Below, piece by piece: positions 32,036 through 43,500 of a DNA stretch of 64,000 nt. Location of the stretch: positions 11,910,342-11,974,341 of the forward strand of contig JAAALK010000289.1 in NCBI GenBank assembly GCA_019279435.1, read 5' to 3'. How positions within the stretch are numbered: position 1 is the first letter of the stretch; the number at the start of each line of letters is the position of its first letter. The DNA comes from Zizania palustris (lineage: Eukaryota; Streptophyta; Magnoliopsida; Poales; Poaceae). The translations under genes were made by a program, and so were the position numbers. A model generated the notes under the pieces. The model saw only the letters and a list, made by a program, of their open reading frames with translations. It was not told where the DNA came from and ran no database searches.

Positions 32036-34945
32036 ATGGCGAGTGACGCTTCTGCTGCCCCTGCTGTTGACGTCCCTCCGCCTGATCTCCTTGACGCTGC
32101 CCTTGTTCGTCTCCGCCAAGCCGAACAGGATGCTGTTCTTGCTCAGCAGGAACGAGATGCGGCAGATGCTCGTCTCCAGGCTGCTCTCAGCCGTGCTGCT
32201 CAAGAGCGCGCGGCAGTTGCGCCCTCCTCGGATGTTGCTGCCACCAACAATTCTGTTGGCGCGACATCTCTCCTTGATGCTCTTCTGCATCACGAGGCTG
32301 CTGCGCTCCTGAACTTGCACGCTCAAGCTGTTGCAGTTCACAACATCCGCGCCCTCGTCCCCCTTGTCCTCGACGTCAACTCTGTCTTCTTCGCACGTTG
32401 GCGCGAATCTTTCCTCCTCACTGTTGGCAAATTCTCGCTGCAGGATCATGTTCTCTCCGACACAGTTCTGCCCCAATCTCCTGACTGGGCGCGCATGGAC
32501 TGTGTCGTGAAGACATGGCTTCTGGGAGTCATTTCTGATGACCTTGCCGATGCCATCTCCGACCGCGGCGCCACGGCTCGAGCTACTTGGCTCGCCATTG
32601 AGTCGCAGTTCCTTGGCAACCGTACCACCCGCGCTCTCTTCGCCGACCAAGAGTTTCGCTCTTTCTCTCAGGGCGACCTCTCGGTTTCTGAGTATTGCCG
32701 GCGGTACAAGAGGATGGCAGAAGATCTCCGCGACTTGGGCGAGCCCATCTCTGACCGCACGCTCGTTCTCAATATCATCCGCGGCCTCAACGAGCGTTTC
32801 ACTGCTCTCGGGCTTCATCTTCGCCGCAGTTGTCCCCTCCCTTCCTTTCTTCAAGTTCGGGATGACTTGCAGCTTGAGGAGCTGACGATGGCGAAGACGC
32901 ATCCCTCTCCGGCCATCGCTCTCGCCGCTGCCTCTGGACCCGGCGGCTCTGCTCCCGCTCCTGTTTCGCAGCCTTCGAGACCTCCGCAACCAGCTCCAAC
33001 TGGATCTGGTAAGCGTGGGAAACGCGGGGGAAAGAGAGGCGGTGGAGGTGGCGGAGGCGGTGGCGGAAGCGGCGGAGGTGGCGGCGGCGGCAGTGGAGGC
33101 GGAGGCGGCGGCTGGCTCCAAGGGTTCGGCCAGAACCCTATCCCGGGCGGTGGCAGCCAGCATGGCTCCTTTTCTGGTGGTCCACGCCCTTGGCCCAGTC
33201 CACACAATCCCTGGACCGGGTCCATTCAGATGTGGCCCGGTCCACGCAGCCCACAAAATTTTGGGACTGGTCCTGTTCCGCAGCCTTCTGCCTTTCTTGC
33301 TGGGCCGAATGCCCCTTGGGCTGGGCAGTGGTGTCCTCCTGCTTCTGGGCCACCTTGGTCTGCTCCAGCTGCTGGGCCCACTTGGTCCGCTGGGCCTTCT
33401 GGTTGGGACCAGAATACTCTTGCAGCCCAATTTCAGACCATGTCCCTTCAACAACCCTCTCAATCTGAGTGGTTTTTTGACACGGGTGCAACACACAACA
33501 TGACATCTGATGCTGGTATTCTTCATTCCACATCCTCCTCTCATTTTCCTTCTCATATTGTTGTCGGAAACGGTCATTTATTGCCCGTTACTTCTACTGG
33601 CGTTGCTCATTTACCTCATAATCTTTGTCTTAATAATGTTTTGGTTTCACCAAACCTTATTAAGAACCTTATTTCAGTACGCCAGTTTACTTCCGACAAT
33701 AATTGTTCCGTGGAATTTGACCCTTTTGGTTGCTCTGTGAAGGCTCTTCCATCTCGGAGAGAGATCGTCAGGTGTGACAGCTCCGGACCCCTTTACCCGT
33801 TGCAGCTCTCCGCCTCCACCTTCCATGCAGCTACTTCCTCCACCGTTTGGCACCAGCGTCTTGGTCATCCTGGCTATGAAGTTCTTTCCAAGTTGTCTCA
33901 CCTTGCTGATCCTACTTGTCATAAAACTTCGAACACTATTTGTCATGTTTGTCAATTGAGTCGTCACACTCGATTACCTTTTCATTCCTCTTCATCTCGA
34001 GCAAGTCATAATTTCCAATTAATACATTGTGATCTTTGGACTTCTCCCGTTATCAGTGTTTCAGGTCACAAATATTATTTGGTTATTCTTGATGATTGCT
34101 CACACTTTCTTTGGACTTTTCCACTTCGCCAGAAGTCGGAAACTTTCTCCACGTTGTCTCATTTCTTTGCCTATGTTCGCACCCAATTCGGAGTCACTAT
34201 TCAGGGGATACAGTGCGATAATGGTCGTGAGTTTGATAACTCCACCACTCGATCATTTTTTCTGTCACATGGCGTACATCTTCGTATGTCATGCCCCTAT
34301 ACTTCGCCTCAGAACGGTAAAGCTGAACGCATTATTCGCACTATCAATAATGTCATTCGCTCCCTGCTGTTTCAGGCTAGTATACCTCCCACCTTCTGGG
34401 CCGCAGCTCTTGGTACTGCTACCCATCTTCTCAACATTCTTCCCACCAAAACTTTGAATTTTTCCACCCCTCATCTTTCTTTATTTGGGACACTGCCTTC
34501 CTACACACATCTCCGTGTGTTTGGTTGCAAGTGTTACCCAAATCTTTCCGCCACTGCTACACACAAACTAGCTCCTCGTTCTACTTTGTGTGTTTTCCTT
34601 GGCTACTCCCTTCATCATAAGGGATATCTTTGTCTTGCTCGTCCTTCCAATCAAATCATCATCTCTCGCCACGTGGTCTTTGATGAGTCCTCATTTCCTT
34701 TCTCCGAGGATTCATCTCCTCCCACTCCGGCAGATTTTGATTTTTTGGATACTGCACCTAACCCCGTGATGGTTCCCTTTGCACCATCACATTTTTTTGC
34801 AGGACCTCCAGCCGTGCCAGCTGCTCCCGCTGAGCCGACCACACTGCCACGTGCAGCTCCTGATGGATCGGCCTCCCCTTCACATACAGCAGCTTCTGGG
34901 TCCTTACCTGCTGATCGTCGCTTTGGAGTTGTTTACACTCGGTGA
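32036..34945 (+). CDS. Copia-C Gag-protease-integrase
   Basis: The start chosen is the ATG at 32036 (MASDASAAPAVDV), the second in-frame ATG and the first giving a Gag-like N-terminus. Gag (RWRESFLLTVGKFSLQDHVL to about residue 310) has no CCHC knuckle; instead there is a Lys/Arg and poly-Gly tract (about residues 325-365). The protease motif is FFDTGATHNMT (about 485). The GAG-pre-integrase region has HQRLGHP and CHVCQLSRH. The integrase core has Asp (IHCDLW), Asp (QCDNGREFD) and Glu (GKAERI), then CKCYPN. The frame stops at UGA 34943-34945; the same frame continues as RT. Apart from that stop it looks intact. Confidence 0.92.
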   Translation: MASDASAAPAVDVPPPDLLDAALVRLRQAEQDAVLAQQERDAADARLQAALSRAAQERAAVAPSSDVAATNNSVGATSLLDALLHHEAAALLNLHAQAVAVHNIRALVPLVLDVNSVFFARWRESFLLTVGKFSLQDHVLSDTVLPQSPDWARMDCVVKTWLLGVISDDLADAISDRGATARATWLAIESQFLGNRTTRALFADQEFRSFSQGDLSVSEYCRRYKRMAEDLRDLGEPISDRTLVLNIIRGLNERFTALGLHLRRSCPLPSFLQVRDDLQLEELTMAKTHPSPAIALAAASGPGGSAPAPVSQPSRPPQPAPTGSGKRGKRGGKRGGGGGGGGGGSGGGGGGGSGGGGGGWLQGFGQNPIPGGGSQHGSFSGGPRPWPSPHNPWTGSIQMWPGPRSPQNFGTGPVPQPSAFLAGPNAPWAGQWCPPASGPPWSAPAAGPTWSAGPSGWDQNTLAAQFQTMSLQQPSQSEWFFDTGATHNMTSDAGILHSTSSSHFPSHIVVGNGHLLPVTSTGVAHLPHNLCLNNVLVSPNLIKNLISVRQFTSDNNCSVEFDPFGCSVKALPSRREIVRCDSSGPLYPLQLSASTFHAATSSTVWHQRLGHPGYEVLSKLSHLADPTCHKTSNTICHVCQLSRHTRLPFHSSSSRASHNFQLIHCDLWTSPVISVSGHKYYLVILDDCSHFLWTFPLRQKSETFSTLSHFFAYVRTQFGVTIQGIQCDNGREFDNSTTRSFFLSHGVHLRMSCPYTSPQNGKAERIIRTINNVIRSLLFQASIPPTFWAAALGTATHLLNILPTKTLNFSTPHLSLFGTLPSYTHLRVFGCKCYPNLSATATHKLAPRSTLCVFLGYSLHHKGYLCLARPSNQIIISRHVVFDESSFPFSEDSSPPTPADFDFLDTAPNPVMVPFAPSHFFAGPPAVPAAPAEPTTLPRAAPDGSASPSHTAASGSLPADRRFGVVYTR

Positions 34946-36664
34946 CCTGTCTCAGTGGCAGTTCGACCTCCTGGAGAGTTGATGCCGACAGTGGTTCGTG
35001 ATATTCCTACTGGTGCTGTTCCCACTCCTCCCGTGGTTAATCAACATGCTATGACTACCAAAGGGAAGGAAGGATTTCGTCAGCCAGTATTACTCACCAC
35101 ATCACCACTTTCTCCAATCCCAAAGACTTATCGAGCTGCTCTTACAGACCCGAACTGGCGTATTGCTATGGAGGCCGAGTACTCAGCCTTACTTGACAAT
35201 CACACTTGGGATCTTCTCCCTCGACCGACACATTCTAATGTTGTCACCGGCAAGTGGGTCTTCAAACATAAGTTCAAAGCTGATGGGTCCTTTGAGAGGT
35301 ACAAAGCCCGTTGGGTTCTTCGCGGTTTTTCACAGCGGCCTGGAGTGGATTTTTCCGAGACATTCAGTCCTGTTGTCAAGCCAGCGACTGTTAGGACTGT
35401 TCTATCTCTCGCACTTTCACGCTCGTGGCCCATTCATCAGCTGGACGTTGATAATGCTTTTCTTCATGGGACATTATCTGAGACCGTTTACTGTGTTCAG
35501 CCTTCAGGATTTGAAGATTCTTCTCATCCTGATTATGTGTGCCGGCTTAATAGGTCACTTTATGGTCTAAAGCAGGCACCTCGCGCTTGGCATAGTCGCT
35601 TTGCCTCTCACCTTCATCAGCTCGGCTTTGTTACGGCCAAAACAGATACTTCTCTGTTCATTTATCATCATGGCACAGAAACAGTCTATCTTCTTCTTTA
35701 TGTTGATGATATTGTGTTGACAGCCTCCTCACCTGCCTTGCTTCGTCGCACTATTTGTGCACTTCAGCAGGAATTTCCTCTGAAGGATCTTGGGATTCTT
35801 CACAATTTTCTGGGGATGCTTGTTCAACACAAAGAGGGTGGTCTTTTCTTGTCTCAAAGGCAATATATGCTTGATATTCTCGAGCGGGCTGGTATGTCAG
35901 ACTGCAAGCCTTGCTCCACACCTGTTGACCTCAGCCCAAAGCTCTCATCTGCTGGTGCTCCTATCTCAGATCCTACTGACTTTCGCAGTATTGCCGGGGC
36001 TCTTCAGTATCTCACCTTCACCAGGCCGGACATTTCTTATGCAGTGCAACAAGTCTGTCTTCATATGCATGATCCTCGAGATCCTCATCTTACTGCACTA
36101 AAACGCATTTTGCGCTATGTCCGTGGCACTCTGGATATGGGCTTATTTCTACGACCATGCTCTCAAACTAATTTGGTGGTGTATTCTGATGCTGATTGGG
36201 CTGGTTGCCCAGATACTCGCCGCTCGACTTCTGGTTACGCCGTCTTCTTGGGCGACAACTTGGTCTCATGGTCTTCCAAGCGACAGCTCACCGTCTCCCG
36301 TTCCAGTGCTGAGGCTGAATATCGGGCTGTTGCCAATGCAGTTGCTGAAGCCACTTGGCTCCGCCAACTTTTGACTGAGTTGCACAATCCGTTGTCCAAA
36401 ACCACCTTGGTATATTGTGACAACGTCAGTGCCATCTACATGTCATCTAATCCTGTTCAGCATCAACGCACCAAACATGTCGAGATAGATCTCCACTTTG
36501 TTCGGGAGCGTGTTTCTCTTGGAGATGTCCGTGTACTTCATGTTCCCACTACATCACAGTTCGCTGACATCTTCACCAAAGGGCTACCTACATCTATCTT
36601 CAATGAGTTCCGGTCCAGTCTCAACGTCTGTTCTCACCCCGTTCCGACTGCGGGGGCGTGTTAG
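34946..36664 (+). CDS. Copia-C reverse transcriptase-RNase H
   Basis: It is in the same frame as the upstream Gag-IN after the UGA. RT blocks are GKWVFKHKFKADGSFERYKA, QLDVDNAFLHG, SLYGLKQAPRAW and the catalytic LLLYVDDIVL. RNase H follows with VVYSDADWAGCPDTRRSTSG, SSAEAEYRA, YCDNVSAIYM and a HVPTTSQFADIFTKGLP tail. The first usable ATG is at 34955 or 34982, but normally this is translated as part of the Gag-Pol polyprotein. With the UGA it would be expressed only by readthrough. Confidence 0.92.
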   Translation, partial: PVSVAVRPPGELMPTVVRDIPTGAVPTPPVVNQHAMTTKGKEGFRQPVLLTTSPLSPIPKTYRAALTDPNWRIAMEAEYSALLDNHTWDLLPRPTHSNVVTGKWVFKHKFKADGSFERYKARWVLRGFSQRPGVDFSETFSPVVKPATVRTVLSLALSRSWPIHQLDVDNAFLHGTLSETVYCVQPSGFEDSSHPDYVCRLNRSLYGLKQAPRAWHSRFASHLHQLGFVTAKTDTSLFIYHHGTETVYLLLYVDDIVLTASSPALLRRTICALQQEFPLKDLGILHNFLGMLVQHKEGGLFLSQRQYMLDILERAGMSDCKPCSTPVDLSPKLSSAGAPISDPTDFRSIAGALQYLTFTRPDISYAVQQVCLHMHDPRDPHLTALKRILRYVRGTLDMGLFLRPCSQTNLVVYSDADWAGCPDTRRSTSGYAVFLGDNLVSWSSKRQLTVSRSSAEAEYRAVANAVAEATWLRQLLTELHNPLSKTTLVYCDNVSAIYMSSNPVQHQRTKHVEIDLHFVRERVSLGDVRVLHVPTTSQFADIFTKGLPTSIFNEFRSSLNVCSHPVPTAGAC

Positions 36665-36846
36665 ACAGGCATATTCTAGATAAGACTAGACTCTTCTAGA
36701 TGGTGCTAGAACTTGTCCAGCTGTAGCCTACTGTGTTCTGTTACAGCTAGACATTCTGTTACAGCTTATTTCCCTCTATAAATGTAGCCCTGTACTCCTC
36801 TTTGAATATTAATAATACAGAAATATCCCTCCCATACTTTCTTACA
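36659..36846 (+). repeat. Copia-C 3' LTR
   Basis: Matches 31754-31941 except for one C/T difference near its start (ATTCTAGATA versus ATTCCAGATA). Followed by the TSD CATAT. Confidence 0.93.
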
Positions 36847-37582
36847 CATATATCATCTACATATATCCTCTCTAGATGAGATTAAAATTTTACCCTCAAT
36901 ATATCACGGTCAAGAGTGATCTCAGATCAATGACGTGAGTGAAAATATTAAATCCTCAATTTTTATTTAAATAGAAAATATACGATCGAATTTTTCATGC
37001 TAAAATTGCAGTCGTCGGTGCATCTAAAGCTGATCCTACTCCCCAGCGCTGGTGAGAAGAATGAACTTGTCAGGCAACACGTCGTAATGCAGCATCAGAA
37101 TCCAAACCTTGCGCTCTTTTAAATTTGTTAATTGCATGAAATGACCACGGCCTGGTAATACCATATGTCTAACAAATATCATTTCGACATTCCATTCTGA
37201 TATAACACAGAACTCACCACATCGAATGCAAAAATAAAGCTGTGAAATGGTTAATAAGCTCAACATCCAAACTCTACAAAAATTCTGAAAAATTTACCGA
37301 TCTCAACATAATAGAGCCGGTAATGGAAACCAACACACAGGGGAATATGATTGGCGAGATAAAATTCGAAAAAAAAATAAGGATCTGCGCTCCAGCACCG
37401 CTGCCTGTCACTCATAATAAATGTTGCATCTGAATGCTTCCTAGGCTGTATCAGCAACATCAGAATAGTACCCGCAAACCCATAAAATTGTGGATCATAT
37501 ACCAACTGTTTGATCGGGGCAAGAGCATTAATGCAAGACCTCTTGCTAAGTTACTCTCCATTGACAACTTTTACTATCAATA
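36847..37582. other. 3' flank of the CEBPZ/NOC1 gene
   Basis: It lies downstream of the stop codon at 37583 on the minus strand. Its first several hundred bases should be the 3' UTR; a minus-strand AATAAA-like motif occurs at about 36961-36968. Open frames here have no family resemblance. Confidence 0.45.
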
Positions 37583-40500
37583 TTACTTTTTGCTAGCTTC
37601 CTTCTCATTCCGTTTCTGCAAAGTAACACCACACACCAAAAATGAACAAAACCACAGCAGATAAATGGACCAGAATAAAGGCAAACCATCACGTCCCCAT
37701 ATCAAACATGTTGCTGTGCGTGGTTATAGCATGAAAACACTGGTCCCAGAGAAACAGAAAAAGTTACCTTGTGCTTCTGCTGCTTCTTTGACGTTAGCTT
37801 TTTCACTTCTCCATCCATGAGATGTTCATAGTCTTCTAGTTTTGCAAACGGAGATGCTCCACTTTTTGAAGCATGTTTCCTCTTTTTCCCAAGAACTGAA
37901 ACCTCTCCATCACTGTGGTTGACAGCTGAACGGTTAGCACTTTTAAGGTCTTCAGTATCAATACTGGAAATATTAAGAATAGCGTCATCATCATCATCAT
38001 CATCTGTCCCTCCATCTCTAGAAGAGGAGGTTTCATCTGAAATGTCAAAGTCAACATCACTATCATATCTAAGCAAATCCCCTTCCTCCTCAAATGTGTT
38101 TGCATCCAGATTGTCATAATCATAACCTCCATCTTCTATCAACCCATCTCCCAGCTCCTGCTCATCATCACTTTCATCACTTGCATCACTTGCATCATCA
38201 ACATCATGACCTAAGAGCTCTCCAGCATCTTCACCCAGAACTGAGGTTTTCTTCTTTGCTTTAGGTTTCATAGGGCCAGTCTTATTCATGTAGAAACGAT
38301 GGAAAACAACATCTTCAGGAGCAACTTCCTTTTCAGCCAATTCTAGTAGTTCTTCTCCAATGAGATGATGGCTTAGATCATGCTGTGCACACATCACACA
38401 GATTAGCACATGAAAATTGCAGTGGTGACAATAAATGTATCATATGAGAAATAACCATATAGGCTTTCACAAAGTTACACAGTTGAACATGTGGCAAAAA
38501 ATAATTCTCAGGAAAAAACAAAGGGCAATTTTGGAACAGAAGAAACAATATAAGATGATGAGTTGAAAGTCGGCAAACAAACATGAAACATGATTGACAT
38601 ACAACAAATACATACCTTTTTAGCTGGTGCAATTTGTGATCCACCATGCCATTTTCCTTCAGCAATGCGGTTTCCTTTTGGTTTCTTCTCCATGAATTTG
38701 TCAAGGAAAGCAGGGAGTGATAAGTCTGTCAAGGGATCACCACTATAAACAATATTGTTTCCAGATAGCAACGTCCTAGCCATAGTAGATACCGATGGGT
38801 GGACATGTAAGGCCAACATAGTAAGCTCCCACCAACTGACATGGTCTGCATTGCTGAGAACACAGCAGACAGCTGATCAACAAGACTAAAAAATGAAGAA
38901 GAATGAAGATTCTCTAAAAAATGAACTTCCTGTATCAAAGTTATAAGGTGTCTTGTAAAAGTCGTGCCAAATGGTGAGTGGTAACATTTTTTGTATGCCA
39001 AACTACCTATTCTTTTGGTGTTTTTGTTTGAAATTGGATTGTACTATAATTTGCATAAGCATAACCATATTTTTCCATTACTTTCAAGAGTAACCAAACT
39101 AATCAGAATGACCTATGCATAAAAATGAAGTAAAAAGACAATACCAGTAAGAAGGGTCTCTGTGTCGTGGATTATATAGTGCATGTAGTGTCGACCCCTC
39201 AGCTGATATAACATTTCCATCTTTCTCATCGCTTGTGACCAGTTTTACGTGTTCTATAGTATCAGAACCATCCTCAGCATCAGAATTGTATTTCTCAAGG
39301 GTAGCTAATCTATCAGTGTGTTCATCTGTATTTATTGAGGTAACAGAAGGTCCCTCAGGCTTCTCCACAATGTCTTCAAAGTGCTCAATACTATCATCAA
39401 CAGATTCATTCTGGAGCACAATTGCCCTGAAGAATCAGACATACATTATATCCCAATTTAAAAACTAATGGCATGCATGACTATGAGAACTAATCACATA
39501 CCACAATGGTGGCTTTGCTTTAAGGACCTCTGACAGTATGAAAAGACATCCACAAGCATATTGAGGAGGCCGTTGGATGGCAACCTGTTCAGAGACATCA
39601 CAATTAAATTATTGAACTCTGTACTTTCACTTGGTAACATAGCCATAATAATACTGGTAAAACTATAATATTCAATGTTCCAAAACTTTTCCTGATAGTG
39701 CTATCACAGGAGCTACCATAAACAATTGTTGGAGATTACTAATGTTATAAGCAACTTTTAGTCAAATTTATCAGACCTGAACTGGCTCGGTGGTCAGACC
39801 AGAAAAAAAAAGGTCCAGCTCAGCAGCCAGGCTGGTCTGGCCCATCAGATTGGACAGGCAATTAGGCCATACAAATATCTGATTTTGATGTGGGAGTCAG
39901 CCTTCAAACCCACAATTTATGGCTTGTTACATGCATAGAGAAACCAACTGGGCAAAAGACCTCTTCGTCTAGTATTTTTAACATTATCTATATAAGCTAT
40001 TACCGATTTCCGATTGTAATAAATGTGCTGTCAACCTGTGAGACACCGGTTCGACCAACAACACGGTCTGATAACACTGTTTTTACTACAAATGTCCCGA
40101 CCTTCTCCCATGTTTCTCTTTTCCTTTCCATGTGTCAGATGTATGGTGAATGGTGAGATGTCCATAAATTGCATATAGTGCAAACACATGTACTAATGTA
40201 CTATTGTCAGTTTGTAATTCTTATATTATATTCAAAATCAATTCTAGCATTTTTGGTAAAAAGTATCATAAAACTATTATCTACACTACTTTAAAATAAG
40301 CTAGTGGTGGTGAGTCTACCACCACTACCACTCCTCGCAGCAAACCAAAACTCTTCAACTTCAGCTTAGCTCATCTCTATTTACATAGTGTTCTTTTAAT
40401 GTTATAATTTTTCCCCGTTGCATTGGAGGGACATTCAGCTAGTGTAAATAAAACATAGTTCAAGTGGGAGTTTTAACTTTGCAATCTTATTACCAAATAA

Positions 40501-43500
40501 ATAATGTAAAATAGAAATATAAATAGAAACCAAATGCATTATGTTAATGTTTATCTTGTGAACATGTGTGATCTGCATCTCCTAGTGGTTTGCACTCAAA
40601 TGAGGGCTCCTAATCATTCAATACTCCACATCCATACTATCCTGGTCAGGCTACAGTTCTCTACAATCCATAGATTCCATAAACACATTATCTCGACCAA
40701 GAAATGGTGGGAAAAGGTAGTGCTAGCAACAGGGCAACCGAGAAAAGAAACAGCATCTCTAGTGATCTTGGTAAACTGGAAAGTCTGGAAAGACAGGAAC
40801 TCCAGGGTCTTCTACTCTTCCAACACACCGAATCAGCTCGGTGTCATTCTTCCAGAGGGAGGAAGCCCACACAAGGATTTCAGAGGGAGAGTCCAGTTTA
40901 GAATTATAATGGCCCTAATTTAATAGTTGGGGCCTGGGCATTCACCTGTTGAGGGAGGCCCTTTGTTTGTTTTTGGTTGTACTGAAACTTTTTCCTGTTA
41001 ATTAATGAATCTATCAGCTCTCCTGCTGTTTCATCCCAAAGAAATCCATAGCTTAATCTTGTTCTGAGCACATCTAATCTAGCTCATGAGGCACAGCAAC
41101 CACAATTACACTAGATGCTAGAACAGTCCTACTGTCCTAGTGATGACACAACAAATTTTGTCCATACCACAGCATTTATTCCATGAAACTTCAACAGTGT
41201 TGCAACAGTCCTCCAATGTTCAAAAAATCGGGATTAGGCGGGCGCCTAGGCGGGATTAGGCGCTGGGTGCCACCCCAGCGCCGCGCGGAGCCTCCAGACG
41301 GCGAGCTGGGCGGCCCAGGCGCCTAGGCGGTCAACCGCGGCTCTAGGCGGCGCCTGGGCGGAGTGGCGCGGTGGCGTCGTGGCTCCCCACAGCCAGATCC
41401 GGCGACCGGAGACGCGTGTGCGGCCAGATCCGGGGACCGGAGACGCGCGCGCGGCCAGATCCGGTGACCGGAGACGCGCGCGCGGCCAGATCCGTCGACG
41501 AGCGGCGCGCGCACAGCAAGATCTGGCAAGGAGAAGAGAGGAGCTCCTGAGCTGGAGGAGACAAGGGGAGGGGTCTGGAGGTGGAGGAGGAGAGGGGAGG
41601 AGCTGCTGGAGGAGGCAAGAGGAGGGGTCATCTGGAGGTGGAGGAGAAGGGAGGGGAGCGAGCCCAAGGAGAATGAGGGGAGGGGAGCATCTGAAACAGA
41701 AGAAAATGAGGCAACTCTAGGCGCCGCCTAGGCGCTAGGCGCCAGGTCCCCGCCGGACTAGCGCCTAGCGCCTTTTAGAACACTGCAGTCCTCTATTTAA
41801 ATTGTAACAAACAAAACTAGGAGAACTAAGAACAAAACAAATGGCAATTGAGAATTAAAGAAAAAGGTTAATTTACTTGAAATGAAGTATTTTGTCACTA
41901 GATAAGAAATTGCAAACTGTGAGACAAAATATTCCAAGCATGCCATTCAGCCATTGCAAAACTAGAAAATGTAACTTTTTAAGCAAACCATTTACAAACA
42001 TACCACAACAAAATAGACAACTGTGGAATATAACCATGATTGTCACGGCACCCCGACGAACCCAATCGCCAGGGGACCGACTGGACGCCTAGGCGACCAA
42101 AAGTTGACATAGCATACAGGATAACAGGATTCAAAGTTCATACCAAAAGTTGTGCTGCTGCTGCCTACTACGGCGAGGGAGCGGGAGAGGATGAGAGAGG
42201 CAGAGAGGAGAGAGTCACCACGGGGAGGGGTAGCAGAGGCAGCGGCGGCGCAAGGGGAAGGGGTAGCAGAGGCGGCGGCACGGTGCACAGGGAGGGGTAG
42301 CAGAGGCGGCGGCCGGCGGCGCAAGGGGAGGGGTAGCAGAGGCGGCGACGCAACGCACGGGGAGGGGTAGCAGAGGTGGCGGCCGGCGGAGCAAGGGGCA
42401 GAGGCGGCGGCCGGCGGCGCAAGGGGAGGGGTAGCTGAGGCGGCGGCCGGCGGCGCAAGGGGCAGAGGCGGCGGCGCAAGGGGAAGGGGAGGGAGAGAGT
42501 CAACTGAGTCGAGACTCGAGAGGAGGGCTAGGGCGGCGCAAGGGGAAGGGGAGAGAGTCGACTCGACTCAGTCGAGACTCGAGAGGAGGGCTAGGGTGAT
42601 GCGCCGACGCCTTAGTAGAAGGCACTTTCACCTAGTCGGCCACCCAGAGATGCCCGGCGACCGCCTAGTCGCCATGGGCGACGCCTTGAACGGCCAGGCG
42701 GGTGCCTAACTCCACCAGGTGAGGCGAGCCAGCATGGCGCTCGGCGGGGACCGCCTGGACGCCTAGTCGGCGCCTAGGCGACGCCGTGACAACCGTGAAT
42801 ATAACCAAAGGTAGTTCATGTTCTATTCTTCTATAATCACTAATTTTCCATGTTCTGTAATGGCGTACACTAGTTTTAAATAGCATATTGAATATTTCAT
42901 GTTTTCATAGCATACGAGAAGGACAAGTGTTTGACATTATAATCAGGTAGCATGTTAAACATGGAGCAATGTTTGTATGAAAAAAAAAGAATACCTGCAG
43001 CAACCGCTTCGCAAATGCAGCCACTCTCTTTAACATAACATCATTCTTCATTGCTTTCACCAACAAACCAAGAAATAATTCGGGCTAAATAATACATAAC
43101 AAGTCAGGTAAAATATAATGAGGCAACCAACAAACAATATCTAAATGTGCAAAGTTCCAAGCTACTTTCTTTATAGTTATATTATGATGAGGGAAAGTCT
43201 TCTCACTTCTCAGGCTAACCAAACCGTAATATTATCAGTTGAAAATCAAAGAAGGGTGGAACAAAGAACAGTTCAAAATGCACGGAAGTAAATCAAGACA
43301 AAACAAAAAAGGATGGGAGCTAAACCTTTGACGAGGAAACAGCTGCAGAACTCAAAAGTTTTGCATACAATGCACGGTAAAAACGGTCACTTGCGATCTG
43401 ATTTTTTGTAGATATCTGGTACAAAAGCATTAATGCTTGTACACCAACATTGAAATTTACAGAGTGCACCTAAAAGAAACAAAAATGATTGGTCAGGGAG

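Larger units (their letters stand above)
31754..36846 (+). mobile_element. Copia-C: nearly intact Ty1/Copia retrotransposon
   Basis: LTRs of 188 bp (31754-31941 and 36659-36846, TGTTAGACAGG...CTTTCTTACA) appear to differ at one position and are flanked by the TSD CATAT (31749-31753 and 36847-36851). A TGGTATCAG PBS touches the 5' LTR and a purine tract GCGGGGGCG precedes the 3' LTR. One continuous frame from 32036 to 36664 encodes gag-PR-IN-RT-RNase H, broken only by a UGA at 34943. The short LTR and about 5.1-kb size fit the Ale/Retrofit-like group; that subgroup call is tentative. Confidence 0.95.

Noticed and set aside
31937..33577. 546-codon minus-strand frame
   Set aside because: Shadow of the GC-rich Copia-C gag-integrase gene, which has all the domain motifs on the plus strand.
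34943..34955. Programmed frameshift between integrase and RT of Copia-C
   Set aside because: The two open frames are in the same phase; only a UGA separates them, so no frameshift is needed.
41323..41720. Pro/Arg-rich open frames on both strands
   Set aside because: They fall inside the GC-rich interior of a hAT-like element with low-complexity repeats; no conserved domain.
42040..42503. Long Gly/Arg- or Pro-rich frames
   Set aside because: Generated by the GGCGGC minisatellite in hAT family A; the frames change among the three copies.
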